Part shown: positions 1 to 5,860 of the stretch, piece after piece | How the letters are laid out: every line of letters starts with the position of its first letter | Position numbering within the stretch: the stretch's first letter is position 1 | Source of the DNA: Rhodocyclaceae bacterium UBA6160 | GTDB taxonomy: Bacteria; Pseudomonadota; Gammaproteobacteria; Burkholderiales; Rhodocyclaceae | Assembly (NCBI GenBank): GCA_002422995.1 | Contig: DIUK01000043.1 | Span: forward strand, 189-7,058 | Reading direction: 5' to 3' | DNA: 6,870 bases | The notes under the pieces: model-generated | What the model was told of the DNA's origin: nothing | What the model saw: the letters and a program-made list of their open reading frames with translations, nothing else | Databases searched by the model: none | Position numbers and translations under genes: made by a program

Positions 1-427
1 TCCATTCGGCATCGCGCTTGGCCAGGTAGTCATTCACCGTGACCAAATGCACGCCCTTGCCGGACAAGGCATTCAAATACACCGGCAATGTGGCAGTCAG
101 CGTTTTACCTTCGCCGGTGCGCATTTCAGCAATTTTGCCGTAATGCAGCACCATGCCACCCACCATTTGCATATCGAAGTGCCGCATGCCCAAGACGCGC
201 CTACTCGCTTCACGCACCACGGCAAAGGCCTCTGGCAAGAGCGCATCCAGTGTTTCACCGTCAGCATGGCGACGACGAAACTCATCGGTTTTTGCTTGCA
301 ATGCCGCATCATCCAGCGCTTGCAAACCACTTTCCAATGCATTGATCTGGATAACCGTTTGCCGATACTGTTTGATCAAACGATCATTACGACTGCCAAA
401 AATTTTTCTGAGGAATCCGGTGATCAT
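1..427 (-). CDS. secA: Preprotein translocase ATPase SecA, N-terminal part (cut by the window edge)
   Basis: SecA is the cytoplasmic ATPase motor that pushes unfolded preproteins through the SecYEG channel. Only the first 142 residues are present; the gene runs off the low-coordinate end. The reading starts MITGFLRKIFGSRNDR, which lines up residue for residue with the E. coli start and puts FGSRNDR at residues 10-16. The Q-motif region MRHFDMQMVGG is at 81-91. The Walker A motif MRTGEGKT is at 102-109 with the nucleotide-binding lysine at 108, the same number as in E. coli. VTVNDYLAKRDAEW at 129-142 is also typical. The ATG at 427-425 has no clear Shine-Dalgarno directly before it. No SecM-like or M23 peptidase gene lies upstream; the neighbour is divergent dciA. 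The intact frame and motifs make the identity certain. Confidence 0.97.
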   Translation of the reverse strand, partial: MITGFLRKIFGSRNDRLIKQYRQTVIQINALESGLQALDDAALQAKTDEFRRRHADGETLDALLPEAFAVVREASRRVLGMRHFDMQMVGGMVLHYGKIAEMRTGEGKTLTATLPVYLNALSGKGVHLVTVNDYLAKRDAEW

Positions 428-479
428 AGAGGTACGCAGCCAGCTTGGTTAAGCCTTTGGCCGACAAATTCAAAACGTT

Positions 480-491
480 GATTTTAGCATG
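480..491 (-). promoter_or_regulatory. Candidate extended -10 promoter for secA
   Basis: On the minus strand this reads CATGCTAAAATC, containing TGn-TAAAAT, an extended -10 element. No good -35 hexamer sits 16-18 bp upstream, which extended -10 promoters tolerate. Transcription would begin near 474, giving a leader of about 47 nt before the secA ATG. Eleven of the 12 bases recur upstream of lpxC (2349-2360), which strengthens the call. The prediction is by pattern only. Confidence 0.42.
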
Positions 492-592
492 GCGCTCATA
501 CCTCCACTCTACCAATCATCGCCCGTCGGTATTATTCAAAAGCATACTCCAAGGCTTTTTATTTTTTACATGCCGTTCCCTTTTCAAGGGTG

Positions 593-598
593 CATAAT
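593..598 (+). promoter_or_regulatory. Weak candidate -10 box for dciA
   Basis: CATAAT matches the -10 consensus at five of six positions and would start transcription near 605, about 29 nt before the dciA ATG. The best -35-like hexamer, TTTACA at 565-570, is 22 bp away, which is too far for a standard promoter. A perfect inverted repeat, CCCTT-TTC-AAGGG at 578-590, sits directly upstream of the -10 and could be an operator or chance. Low confidence. Confidence 0.25.
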
Positions 599-633
599 AA
601 CAAACCCTTCACTTCAGCTCGATCTGCAAAGCA

Positions 634-1068
634 ATGGCAAAAAGCCTGCAAGAACATTTAACTGCCACCGAAGGATTAGCCCGTTTAGCAGCGCATGCTG
701 AACGACTAATGGCATTTGATCGTAGCTTGAAAACTGTCTTGCCGGCCACACTAGCCTCGCATGCTCGGGTAGCCAATTTCAAGCTAGGCAAGCTGTTTAT
801 TCACACCGATAACAGCGCGGTTGCCGCCAAAGTAAGGCAACTTGGCCCACGCATTGCCCTTGCATTAAGCGCATCCACAGTTAAGGTAGCGGAGGTCGGA
901 GTAAGTGTTCACCCTCTTCCCGTGGCCTTGACCTCACTCGCACATCAACGCCCTAGCATGCCCGGGAATAAGCAAACGGCAGACCTCGCCTCACTGGCGC
1001 AATCCTTGCCGGAAAATTCAGCGCTCAAACGAGCAGTTGAACGCTTGCTACACACGGTAAATAAGTAA
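634..1068 (+). CDS. dciA: DciA-type helicase loader / DUF721 protein
   Basis: This 144-residue protein belongs to the DUF721/DciA family. DciA assists loading of the replicative helicase DnaB in bacteria that lack the phage-derived loaders DnaC and DnaI. The DUF721-like core covers roughly residues 15-93, including a strand-rich stretch and the family-like segment DNSAVAAKVRQLGPRI at 59-74. The rest (about 95-144) is less conserved, with a predicted helix near the C-terminus around ALKRAVERLL (130-139). It is the only plus-strand gene here, divergent from secA by 206 bp and convergent with the small membrane gene by 15 bp. A dciA gene close to secA and lpxC is a familiar arrangement in proteobacteria. 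The ATG at 634 has no clear Shine-Dalgarno before it, so the start is less certain than the family assignment. Confidence 0.85.
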   Translation: MAKSLQEHLTATEGLARLAAHAERLMAFDRSLKTVLPATLASHARVANFKLGKLFIHTDNSAVAAKVRQLGPRIALALSASTVKVAEVGVSVHPLPVALTSLAHQRPSMPGNKQTADLASLAQSLPENSALKRAVERLLHTVNK

Positions 1069-1105
1069 GTTTTTTAGCAAGCACTACAAAACAAGCAAAC
1101 GTTCA
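1038..1105. repeat. Nested inverted repeats across the convergent ends of dciA and the small membrane gene
   Basis: A perfect 8-bp inverted repeat, GCTTGCTA at 1043-1050 and TAGCAAGC at 1075-1082, has a 24-nt loop containing the dciA stop. A second, wider pair, TGAACGCTTGC at 1038-1048 and GCAAACGTTCA at 1095-1105, matches at 10 of 11 positions. The two share the left arm, so only one can form at a time. No T-tract follows the outer arm on either strand, so it is not a standard intrinsic terminator. Both genes encode ERLL near their C-termini, which partly explains the symmetry. Confidence 0.55.
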
Positions 1106-1266
1106 GCCGCCAACAGCACCAAAATCGCTAACGCAACAAACAGTGCACTTTTGGCGATACGTCCGGCAAATTGCAAATAGCGTGGATTGCGCGTTATTGC
1201 CCAAGCAAGCAGACTACCGATGACGGCAATCGCAGCGAGAATCGCTATGACCCTAAGGATGAACAT
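1084..1266 (-). CDS. Small two-helix inner membrane protein of unknown function
   Basis: This 60-residue protein is almost wholly hydrophobic. A first membrane segment covers about residues 2-24, then a short basic polar loop, TRNPRYLQFAGRIAK (25-39), then a second membrane segment at about 40-59. It has no cysteines, histidines or recognisable catalytic motif. Positive charge in the loop suggests that the loop faces the cytoplasm. The ATG at 1266 has a TAAGG ribosome binding site (1273-1277) six bases upstream. It starts 22 bp after the lpxC stop, so it is probably transcribed with lpxC. Similar small membrane proteins occur near lpxC in betaproteobacteria as far as I recall, but I know of no assigned function. 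The coding call rests on the ribosome binding site, tight spacing and protein-like hydrophobic pattern. Confidence 0.78.
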   Translation of the reverse strand: MFILRVIAILAAIAVIGSLLAWAITRNPRYLQFAGRIAKSALFVALAILVLLAAERLLVL

Positions 1267-1288
1267 GTAAAACCTTAAAGCCGCGCGT

Positions 1289-2212
1289 TCAAGCCGCCTG
1301 CGCCACTTGCGGATAAAGCCCCATCACCTTGATAGGGGTTTCTTCAGCGCGTAAAAAGGTAACCACTTCCCATGCCGTCTCATCGCTCAGCAATTCGCGT
1401 AGCAGAGCATTGTTGAGTGCGTGCCCTGACTTATGCGCAGAAAATGCAGCGAGCAATGGGTGACCAATGAGGTACAAATCACCCACTGCATCGAGAATTT
1501 TGTGTTTGACGAATTCATCTGCATAGCGCAAGCCGTCCTGATTCAAAACTCGGTACTCATCCATCACAATCGCGTTATCCAGGCTGCCACCTAAAGCCAG
1601 CCCTTGCTCACGCAGAGCTTCCACATCTTGCATAAACCCGAATGTTCGCGCTCTGGATATTTCACGCATATAAGATTGATCTGCAAAATCAAGATGCGCG
1701 GATGAGCCTGACTGAGCAACAGCTGGATGCGAAAATACAATAGAAAAGTCCAGGCTGAAACCATCAAAGGGCGCGAGTCGCGCCCACTTGTCACCTTCTT
1801 TGACCTCAACCACTTTTTTGACGCGAATAAATTTTTTTGCCGCTGCTTGCTCTTCAATGCCAGCTGACTGCAGCAAGAATACGAAAGGTGCTGCTGAACC
1901 ATCCATGATGGGCAATTCAGCTGCATCCACATCGATATAAATGTTATCAATGCCTAGACCTGCAAGAGCAGACATCAGATGCTCGACTGTTGCAACCTTT
2001 GCCCCCTGTTTTTCAAGACAAGAAGCCATGCGGGTGTCGCCTACACCCCATGGGTCTGCTTTCAAATCAACCGGCGGCGTTAAATCAACGCGGCGAAACA
2101 CTACGCCGGTATCCACAGGTGCAGGCCGCAACACCAGCGCGACCTTGACCCCCGAGTGGAGCCCCACGCCGGTCGTTTTAACAATGGTCTTCAGAGTACG
2201 CTGACGCAACAT
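1289..2212 (-). CDS. lpxC: UDP-3-O-acyl-N-acetylglucosamine deacetylase LpxC
   Basis: LpxC is the cytoplasmic zinc amidase that removes the N-acetyl group from UDP-3-O-acyl-GlcNAc, the committed step of lipid A synthesis. The product is 307 residues, the usual length. It opens MLRQRTLKTIVKTTGVGLHS, close to the E. coli start. The zinc ligands are visible: His78 in VEHLMSALAG, and His237 and Asp241 in FVKHKILDAVGDL. The catalytic histidine is His264 in AHKSGHALNN, and the preceding glutamate is Glu77. IMDGSAAPF (102-110) and SRARTFGF (186-193) are further family blocks. The ATG at 2212 lacks an obvious Shine-Dalgarno. Lying after a terminator-like hairpin downstream of ftsZ and with its own extended -10 candidate, it is probably transcribed independently of the division genes, together with the small membrane gene after it. 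Confidence 0.98.
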   Translation of the reverse strand: MLRQRTLKTIVKTTGVGLHSGVKVALVLRPAPVDTGVVFRRVDLTPPVDLKADPWGVGDTRMASCLEKQGAKVATVEHLMSALAGLGIDNIYIDVDAAELPIMDGSAAPFVFLLQSAGIEEQAAAKKFIRVKKVVEVKEGDKWARLAPFDGFSLDFSIVFSHPAVAQSGSSAHLDFADQSYMREISRARTFGFMQDVEALREQGLALGGSLDNAIVMDEYRVLNQDGLRYADEFVKHKILDAVGDLYLIGHPLLAAFSAHKSGHALNNALLRELLSDETAWEVVTFLRAEETPIKVMGLYPQVAQAA

Positions 2213-2302
2213 AGTGAATCGGAATCAAGCAAAGTAAGAGATAGAGTAATTGCCATGCTGCAGGCTAAGGGTTATCAAAATCTCAATAGTTCAACATCCC
2301 TT

Positions 2303-2335
2303 CGCCTTTAAACGTCTTTAAACAACGCCTTTAAA
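2303..2335. repeat. Three near-identical 10-bp direct repeats containing TTTAAA in the lpxC leader
   Basis: On the plus strand the units are CGCCTTTAAA (2303-2312), CGTCTTTAAA (2313-2322) and CGCCTTTAAA (2326-2335), with CAA between units two and three. Units one and three are identical; unit two differs at one base. Each contains the palindrome TTTAAA, so sites are spaced 10 and 13 bp apart, close to one helical turn. The array lies between the candidate lpxC promoter and the lpxC start. It could be a protein binding array, an AT-rich leader element, or a chance tandem duplication. Confidence 0.7.
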
Positions 2336-2348
2336 AATTATCACTGCA

Positions 2349-2360
2349 GATTTTATCATG
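2349..2360 (-). promoter_or_regulatory. Candidate extended -10 promoter for lpxC
   Basis: The minus strand reads CATGATAAAATC, containing the extended -10 element TGA-TAAAAT. A second -10-like hexamer, GATAAT, lies just downstream at 2337-2342. No convincing -35 is found at normal spacing. Transcription from the first would start near 2343 and give a leader of about 130 nt that includes the tandem repeats at 2303-2335. The motif is nearly identical to that upstream of secA, and it is placed after the ftsZ terminator candidate, both of which favour a real promoter. Confidence 0.45.
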
Positions 2361-2409
2361 CAGCACTCACCGAGAGCACCCTGCGCACTGCCCTGTAGTG
2401 CGGCACCTG

Positions 2410-2444
2410 AACAAAACACCACCAAGATGAGGCATTCCTTGGTG
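2410..2444 (-). terminator. Probable intrinsic terminator after ftsZ
   Basis: On the minus strand a perfect 7-bp stem, CACCAAG and CTTGGTG (arms at 2438-2444 and 2420-2426), closes an 11-nt loop and is followed by GTGTTTTGTT. It begins 35 bp after the ftsZ stop codon. The stem is short and the T-run is interrupted, so it may be leaky. Outer bases CGGCA and TGCCG (2446-2450 and 2401-2405) could extend the fold. It would separate the division genes from lpxC. Confidence 0.5.
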
Positions 2445-2479
2445 ATGCCGTTCACAACAACAAACAGTCAAACGACAAC

Positions 2480-3664
2480 TTAATCCGATTGACGGCGCAA
2501 AAAGGCAGGAATATCGAATTTATCCACACCTGATGCAGCCATCGCATCTGCCTGGCTATTACGGGGCATGCTGCCACGCACACTGGATACCACACCTGAC
2601 AAATCAACTTGCCCCATGGCGGGATCAAACACGTGAAAATTGTCCGTCCCTGTGCGCAAGCCTATGGTTTCGATGACTTTCATCTCAGGTTTTCGTGCCT
2701 TAGTTGCAATTGCACCCAAGCCTGTTGCTACAACGGTCACACGCAAACGATCTTCCATCGATTCATCGAACACTGCGCCACAAATCACGGTGGCCTCAGC
2801 CGCCGTGTATTGGCGGATCGTATTCATGACATCTTTATATTCTTTGAGACCCAGTGTATTGCTGGCTGTGATATTTACCAGCACACCACGCGCACCAGAG
2901 AGCTCAACACCTTCGAGCAGTGGGCTAGCGACTGCCTCTTCTGCTGCGATACGCGCGCGATCAACACCTGACGACGTAGCCGAACCCATCATGGCTTTAC
3001 CCATTTCACCCATCACTGTGCGCACGTCCTCAAAGTCAACGTTCACCAGACCAGGCACATTGATAATTTCCGCAATGCCACCTACTGCATTACGCAAAAC
3101 ATTATCAGCAGCTCTAAACGCATCCAGCATACTGACCTCATCTCCCAATACCTCTTCGAGCTTTTCATTCAGGATCACAATCAAGGAATCCACATGCAGG
3201 GATAACTCATTAACCCCTTCCTCTGCCAAGCGCTTGCGACGGCCTTCATACTCAAAGGGCTTGGTTACTACAGCCACGGTGAGAATGCCCAACTCTCGCG
3301 CTACCTCAGCAATCACAGGGCCAGCACCTGTGCCCGTGCCGCCGCCCATGCCTGCGGTAATAAATACCATATGCGCACCCTCAAGGACTTCTGCAATACG
3401 CTGCCGGTCTGCCTCCGCCAGCGCTTTGGCTTTTTCAGGCTTGCCGCCTGCGCCAAGGCCTGGGCCTAACTGCAATTTAACGTGGGCATTACTTTTTTCC
3501 AGCGCCTGCGCGTCAGTGTTGCAACAGATGAACTCCACACCGCCCACACCTTCCCTGATCATGTGCTCTACTGCATTGCCACCTGCGCCGCCCACACCTA
3601 CAACTTTAATAATCGTTGTCCCTTCGGCCATAGCATCTGAAGCAATTTCTTCTAATTCAAACAT
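2480..3664 (-). CDS. ftsZ: Cell division GTPase FtsZ
   Basis: FtsZ is the tubulin-like GTPase that polymerises into the cytokinetic Z-ring under the membrane at midcell. The product is 394 residues. A short N-terminal tail leads into the nucleotide-binding fold at VVGVGGAGGNAV (21-32). The tubulin signature GGGTGTG is at 107-113. The synergy (T7) loop NVDFEDV is at 208-214, with Asp210 and Asp213 positioned to complete the GTPase site of the next subunit. The globular domain ends near 320. A variable linker of about 60 residues follows, then the conserved C-terminal peptide FDIPAFLRRQSD (383-394), which binds FtsA and other membrane anchors. The ATG has a strong AAGGAG site six bases upstream. 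ftsZ follows ftsA by 88 bp, so it is not tightly coupled to it. Confidence 0.99.
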   Translation of the reverse strand: MFELEEIASDAMAEGTTIIKVVGVGGAGGNAVEHMIREGVGGVEFICCNTDAQALEKSNAHVKLQLGPGLGAGGKPEKAKALAEADRQRIAEVLEGAHMVFITAGMGGGTGTGAGPVIAEVARELGILTVAVVTKPFEYEGRRKRLAEEGVNELSLHVDSLIVILNEKLEEVLGDEVSMLDAFRAADNVLRNAVGGIAEIINVPGLVNVDFEDVRTVMGEMGKAMMGSATSSGVDRARIAAEEAVASPLLEGVELSGARGVLVNITASNTLGLKEYKDVMNTIRQYTAAEATVICGAVFDESMEDRLRVTVVATGLGAIATKARKPEMKVIETIGLRTGTDNFHVFDPAMGQVDLSGVVSSVRGSMPRNSQADAMAASGVDKFDIPAFLRRQSD

Positions 3665-3670
3665 GGTTGT

Positions 3671-3676
3671 CTCCTT
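3671..3676 (-). promoter_or_regulatory. Strong ribosome binding site of ftsZ
   Basis: AAGGAG on the minus strand lies six bases before the ftsZ ATG (3664-3662). It is one of the two best Shine-Dalgarno matches used by a gene in the window, along with the GGAGG before ftsQ. This fits the need for far more FtsZ than FtsA or FtsQ from a shared transcript, and it fixes the ftsZ start. Confidence 0.85.
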
Positions 3677-3752
3677 AACTTGATAACTTAAAAAACTGCA
3701 AACTCAAAACTAAATCCAGCACACTCAGTGCATCAAAAACACCTTGAATCCA

Positions 3753-4985
3753 CTAAAAATTCTTTCCAAACCACGCCCGCATACGACTCAAAATCTGCGC
3801 AAATGTTTTTGGCGGCTGTACTTTCATGCCACGTTGCTGCTGCGCCACACCCTCCAGCAATAGTCCCATCGCGGTTGAATAACGAGGATTGCGCACAAAG
3901 TCACGCAAGTTACCCTCATAGAGTGGCGTCACCAACTTCACTGTGTTATGAAAAATCTCTTCGCCTAACTCAGTCATACCAGGCATTTGCGCAGCACCAC
4001 CAGTGAGCACAATACCTGCGCGCAACAATCGCTCATAGCCACTGCGATGCAACTCTTCTTGCACCTGCTGAAAAATTTCCTCAATACGTGGCTGAATAAA
4101 TCCAGCCAGGGTTTGCTTGGATAACTCGGTACCTGGTCGATCACCCACACCCGGCACCTCGATCATTTCTTCGCCACTTGCAAGTTGTTGCAAAGCAACG
4201 CCATAGCGCATCTTGATATCTTCTGCATCTTGGGTTGATGTCCGCAACGCAATCGCGATATCGTTCGTTACCTGATCTCCCGCAATGGGGATCACTGCCG
4301 TGTGGCGAATGGCGCCTTGCACAAAAACCGCAATATCCGTCGTACCACCACCAATATCAACCAGACAAACACCAACATCCTTTTCATCTTCAGTAAGCAC
4401 CGCATAGCCTGAAGCTAACGGCTGCAACACCAGATCAACCACCTCCAGCCCGCAACGATGAACGCATTTGACGATATTCTGCACCGCTGTCACCGCACCC
4501 GTAACCAAATGCACACGTACATCCAGTCGCCGTGCATCCATCCCAATAGGCTCTTTCACGCCATCTTGGCCATCGACGATAAACTCTTGCACTAAGGTGT
4601 GCAGAATCTGATCATCAGCAGAAATAGGCGTAGCGTTAGCCGCCTCAATGGCACGGTCGACATCAAATGCCGTCACTTCCTTTTCACGTACCACCGCCAT
4701 GCCAGAAGAATCTTTGCTTTTGATATGACTGCCCGCGATACCCGTATAGACCTCGCGCACTTTGCAGCCCACCATCATTTCGACTTCGCCAATAGCACGC
4801 GAAATCGCATTGACAGTCGATTCAATGTTAATCACCATGCCGCGCTTGATACCGGTGGACTCCTGCATGCCCATGCCCAACACAGAAAGCCTTCCTTCAG
4901 CGTCGACCTCACCCACGATAGCGACAATTTTTGAAGTCCCTATGTCCAGACCGACAATTAAGTCACGTTTAATTTCTTTACTCAT
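3753..4985 (-). CDS. ftsA: Cell division protein FtsA, actin-like membrane tether of FtsZ
   Basis: FtsA is an actin/Hsp70-fold ATP-binding protein that anchors FtsZ to the inner membrane and recruits later division proteins. From the ATG at 4985 it is 410 residues. Phosphate-binding loop 1 is LDIGTSK (13-19), loop 2 is VDIGGGTTD (209-217), and the adenosine motif is VLTGGAAQMPG (326-336). The FtsA-specific 1C domain lies between the first two, at about 85-165. A basic amphipathic helix, ILSRMRAWFGKNF (398-410), forms the membrane-targeting C-terminus. The start ATG shares its A with the ftsQ stop in TGATG, a classic coupling arrangement. An in-frame TTG directly before it would add one residue, but ATG is the better choice. 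ftsZ follows after 88 bp. Confidence 0.98.
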   Translation of the reverse strand: MSKEIKRDLIVGLDIGTSKIVAIVGEVDAEGRLSVLGMGMQESTGIKRGMVINIESTVNAISRAIGEVEMMVGCKVREVYTGIAGSHIKSKDSSGMAVVREKEVTAFDVDRAIEAANATPISADDQILHTLVQEFIVDGQDGVKEPIGMDARRLDVRVHLVTGAVTAVQNIVKCVHRCGLEVVDLVLQPLASGYAVLTEDEKDVGVCLVDIGGGTTDIAVFVQGAIRHTAVIPIAGDQVTNDIAIALRTSTQDAEDIKMRYGVALQQLASGEEMIEVPGVGDRPGTELSKQTLAGFIQPRIEEIFQQVQEELHRSGYERLLRAGIVLTGGAAQMPGMTELGEEIFHNTVKLVTPLYEGNLRDFVRNPRYSTAMGLLLEGVAQQQRGMKVQPPKTFAQILSRMRAWFGKNF

Positions 4986-5860
4986 CAACTCTTTCTCGCC
5001 TTCATGGCAAATCCATTGGGATACCGCATATCCACCACCTCGACAGAACGTTCTGCCTGCAGTTCATTTTTTACTCTCGGGTAGTAGGTCACGAATCGGG
5101 CCACCCGTTCAGCCAGCGATGCTTTAGCCTGCTCCCGCCCGAGCTCAATCACCACACCATCATCCAGGGTCAGTTGCCAAGCTTCACGCGAAGAAAGCCT
5201 TACACCAACCAGATCTTGATTTACCTCAGCGAGGCGCGCAGCAAACTCACCATATCGCACGAGCATTTCAGCCGACGTACCTTCCGGGCCTGCAAACACT
5301 GGCAAAGCAACACGAATGGGCACATCAATGGCAAACACCTCACCCAAATCATTGACCAACCGCATCTCGCCATCCAGCGGCGTCCATTGCGCAACCGCAC
5401 GCTGACCTTCCAGTGTCAGCACCAATCGGTCTGGCCATTGTCGACGCAAATTTGCACGACGAACCCATGGCAATTGCTCAAAGGCATGCTGCGCCTCAGC
5501 CAAATTCACGGTTAAAAACCCACCCTTGATCGTCGTGCGCACAACCTGCTCTAATTGCGCACTGGATACATGAGCCACTGGCGCTGAGACGACCAAGGTC
5601 TTGATTGGCAGAATGGGCAAGCGCTGCACAATCAACATCGCAGACCAGAGCAGCAACGCTGCGCCAATAACAAATAATGCGTTAGCGGCGATATCAAGCA
5701 GCCAAATGGAATTCCAAAACAAATTCCCCTCTGTAGCGGTTTTTGCAACCGACTTGCTGGCTCCGCGACCAGCCCCTCTAGAAGACAGGGATGACTTAAC
5801 CGACTGATCTGGCGCAGCGTTAAACAAGCGGCGACCCATGCGCTCATTTTTGTTAATCAC
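4985..5860 (-). CDS. ftsQ: Cell division protein FtsQ
   Basis: FtsQ is a bitopic inner membrane protein that bridges the cytoplasmic Z-ring to periplasmic FtsB, FtsL and FtsW/FtsI. I start it at GTG 5860-5858, which has GGAGG (5867-5871) six bases upstream and gives 291 residues. A basic, serine-rich cytoplasmic tail of about 50 residues precedes one membrane helix (about 53-78). A POTRA domain follows at about 81-153, ending in PWVRRANLRRQWPDRLVLTL (131-150). The beta domain continues to the C-terminus, with VDMRYPNGFAM at 276-286. An internal ATG at 5839 would give 284 residues but has a poorer ribosome site, and a TTG at 5899 lies deep inside ddl. It overlaps the ddl end by 8 bp and the ftsA start by 1 bp. 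Confidence 0.95.
   Translation of the reverse strand: MINKNERMGRRLFNAAPDQSVKSSLSSRGAGRGASKSVAKTATEGNLFWNSIWLLDIAANALFVIGAALLLWSAMLIVQRLPILPIKTLVVSAPVAHVSSAQLEQVVRTTIKGGFLTVNLAEAQHAFEQLPWVRRANLRRQWPDRLVLTLEGQRAVAQWTPLDGEMRLVNDLGEVFAIDVPIRVALPVFAGPEGTSAEMLVRYGEFAARLAEVNQDLVGVRLSSREAWQLTLDDGVVIELGREQAKASLAERVARFVTYYPRVKNELQAERSVEVVDMRYPNGFAMKARKS

Noticed and set aside
47..481. 144-codon open frame on the plus strand opposite the start of secA
   Set aside because: It is antisense to an unambiguous SecA N-terminus, with no ribosome site or protein-like pattern.
489..701. 70-codon plus-strand frame in the secA-dciA gap
   Set aside because: It runs into dciA in another frame, has no Shine-Dalgarno and no recognisable features, so dciA at 634 is the better reading.
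1069..1083. TTTTTT after the dciA stop as an intrinsic terminator
   Set aside because: The T-run lies within the loop of the inverted repeat rather than after a stem, so it does not fit the standard terminator layout.
2191..2256. 21-codon minus-strand upstream ORF overlapping the lpxC start
   Set aside because: ATG at 2256 opens a frame ending inside lpxC, but there is no ribosome site and nothing distinctive in the peptide. It could be a coupling leader, but the evidence is too thin to call.
2640..3683. 347-codon open frame on the plus strand, antisense to ftsZ
   Set aside because: It lies almost entirely opposite ftsZ in a codon-aligned frame. The translation is low-complexity, rich in Ser, Thr, Ala and Pro, and resembles no protein family. 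It is a shadow of ftsZ codon use.
3665..3752. Possible ftsZ promoter in the ftsA-ftsZ gap
   Set aside because: TTGAGT and TATCAA on the minus strand match the -35 and -10 at only four of six each, and the predicted start would fall at or in the Shine-Dalgarno. A 4-bp stem near 3719-3731 is also within chance.
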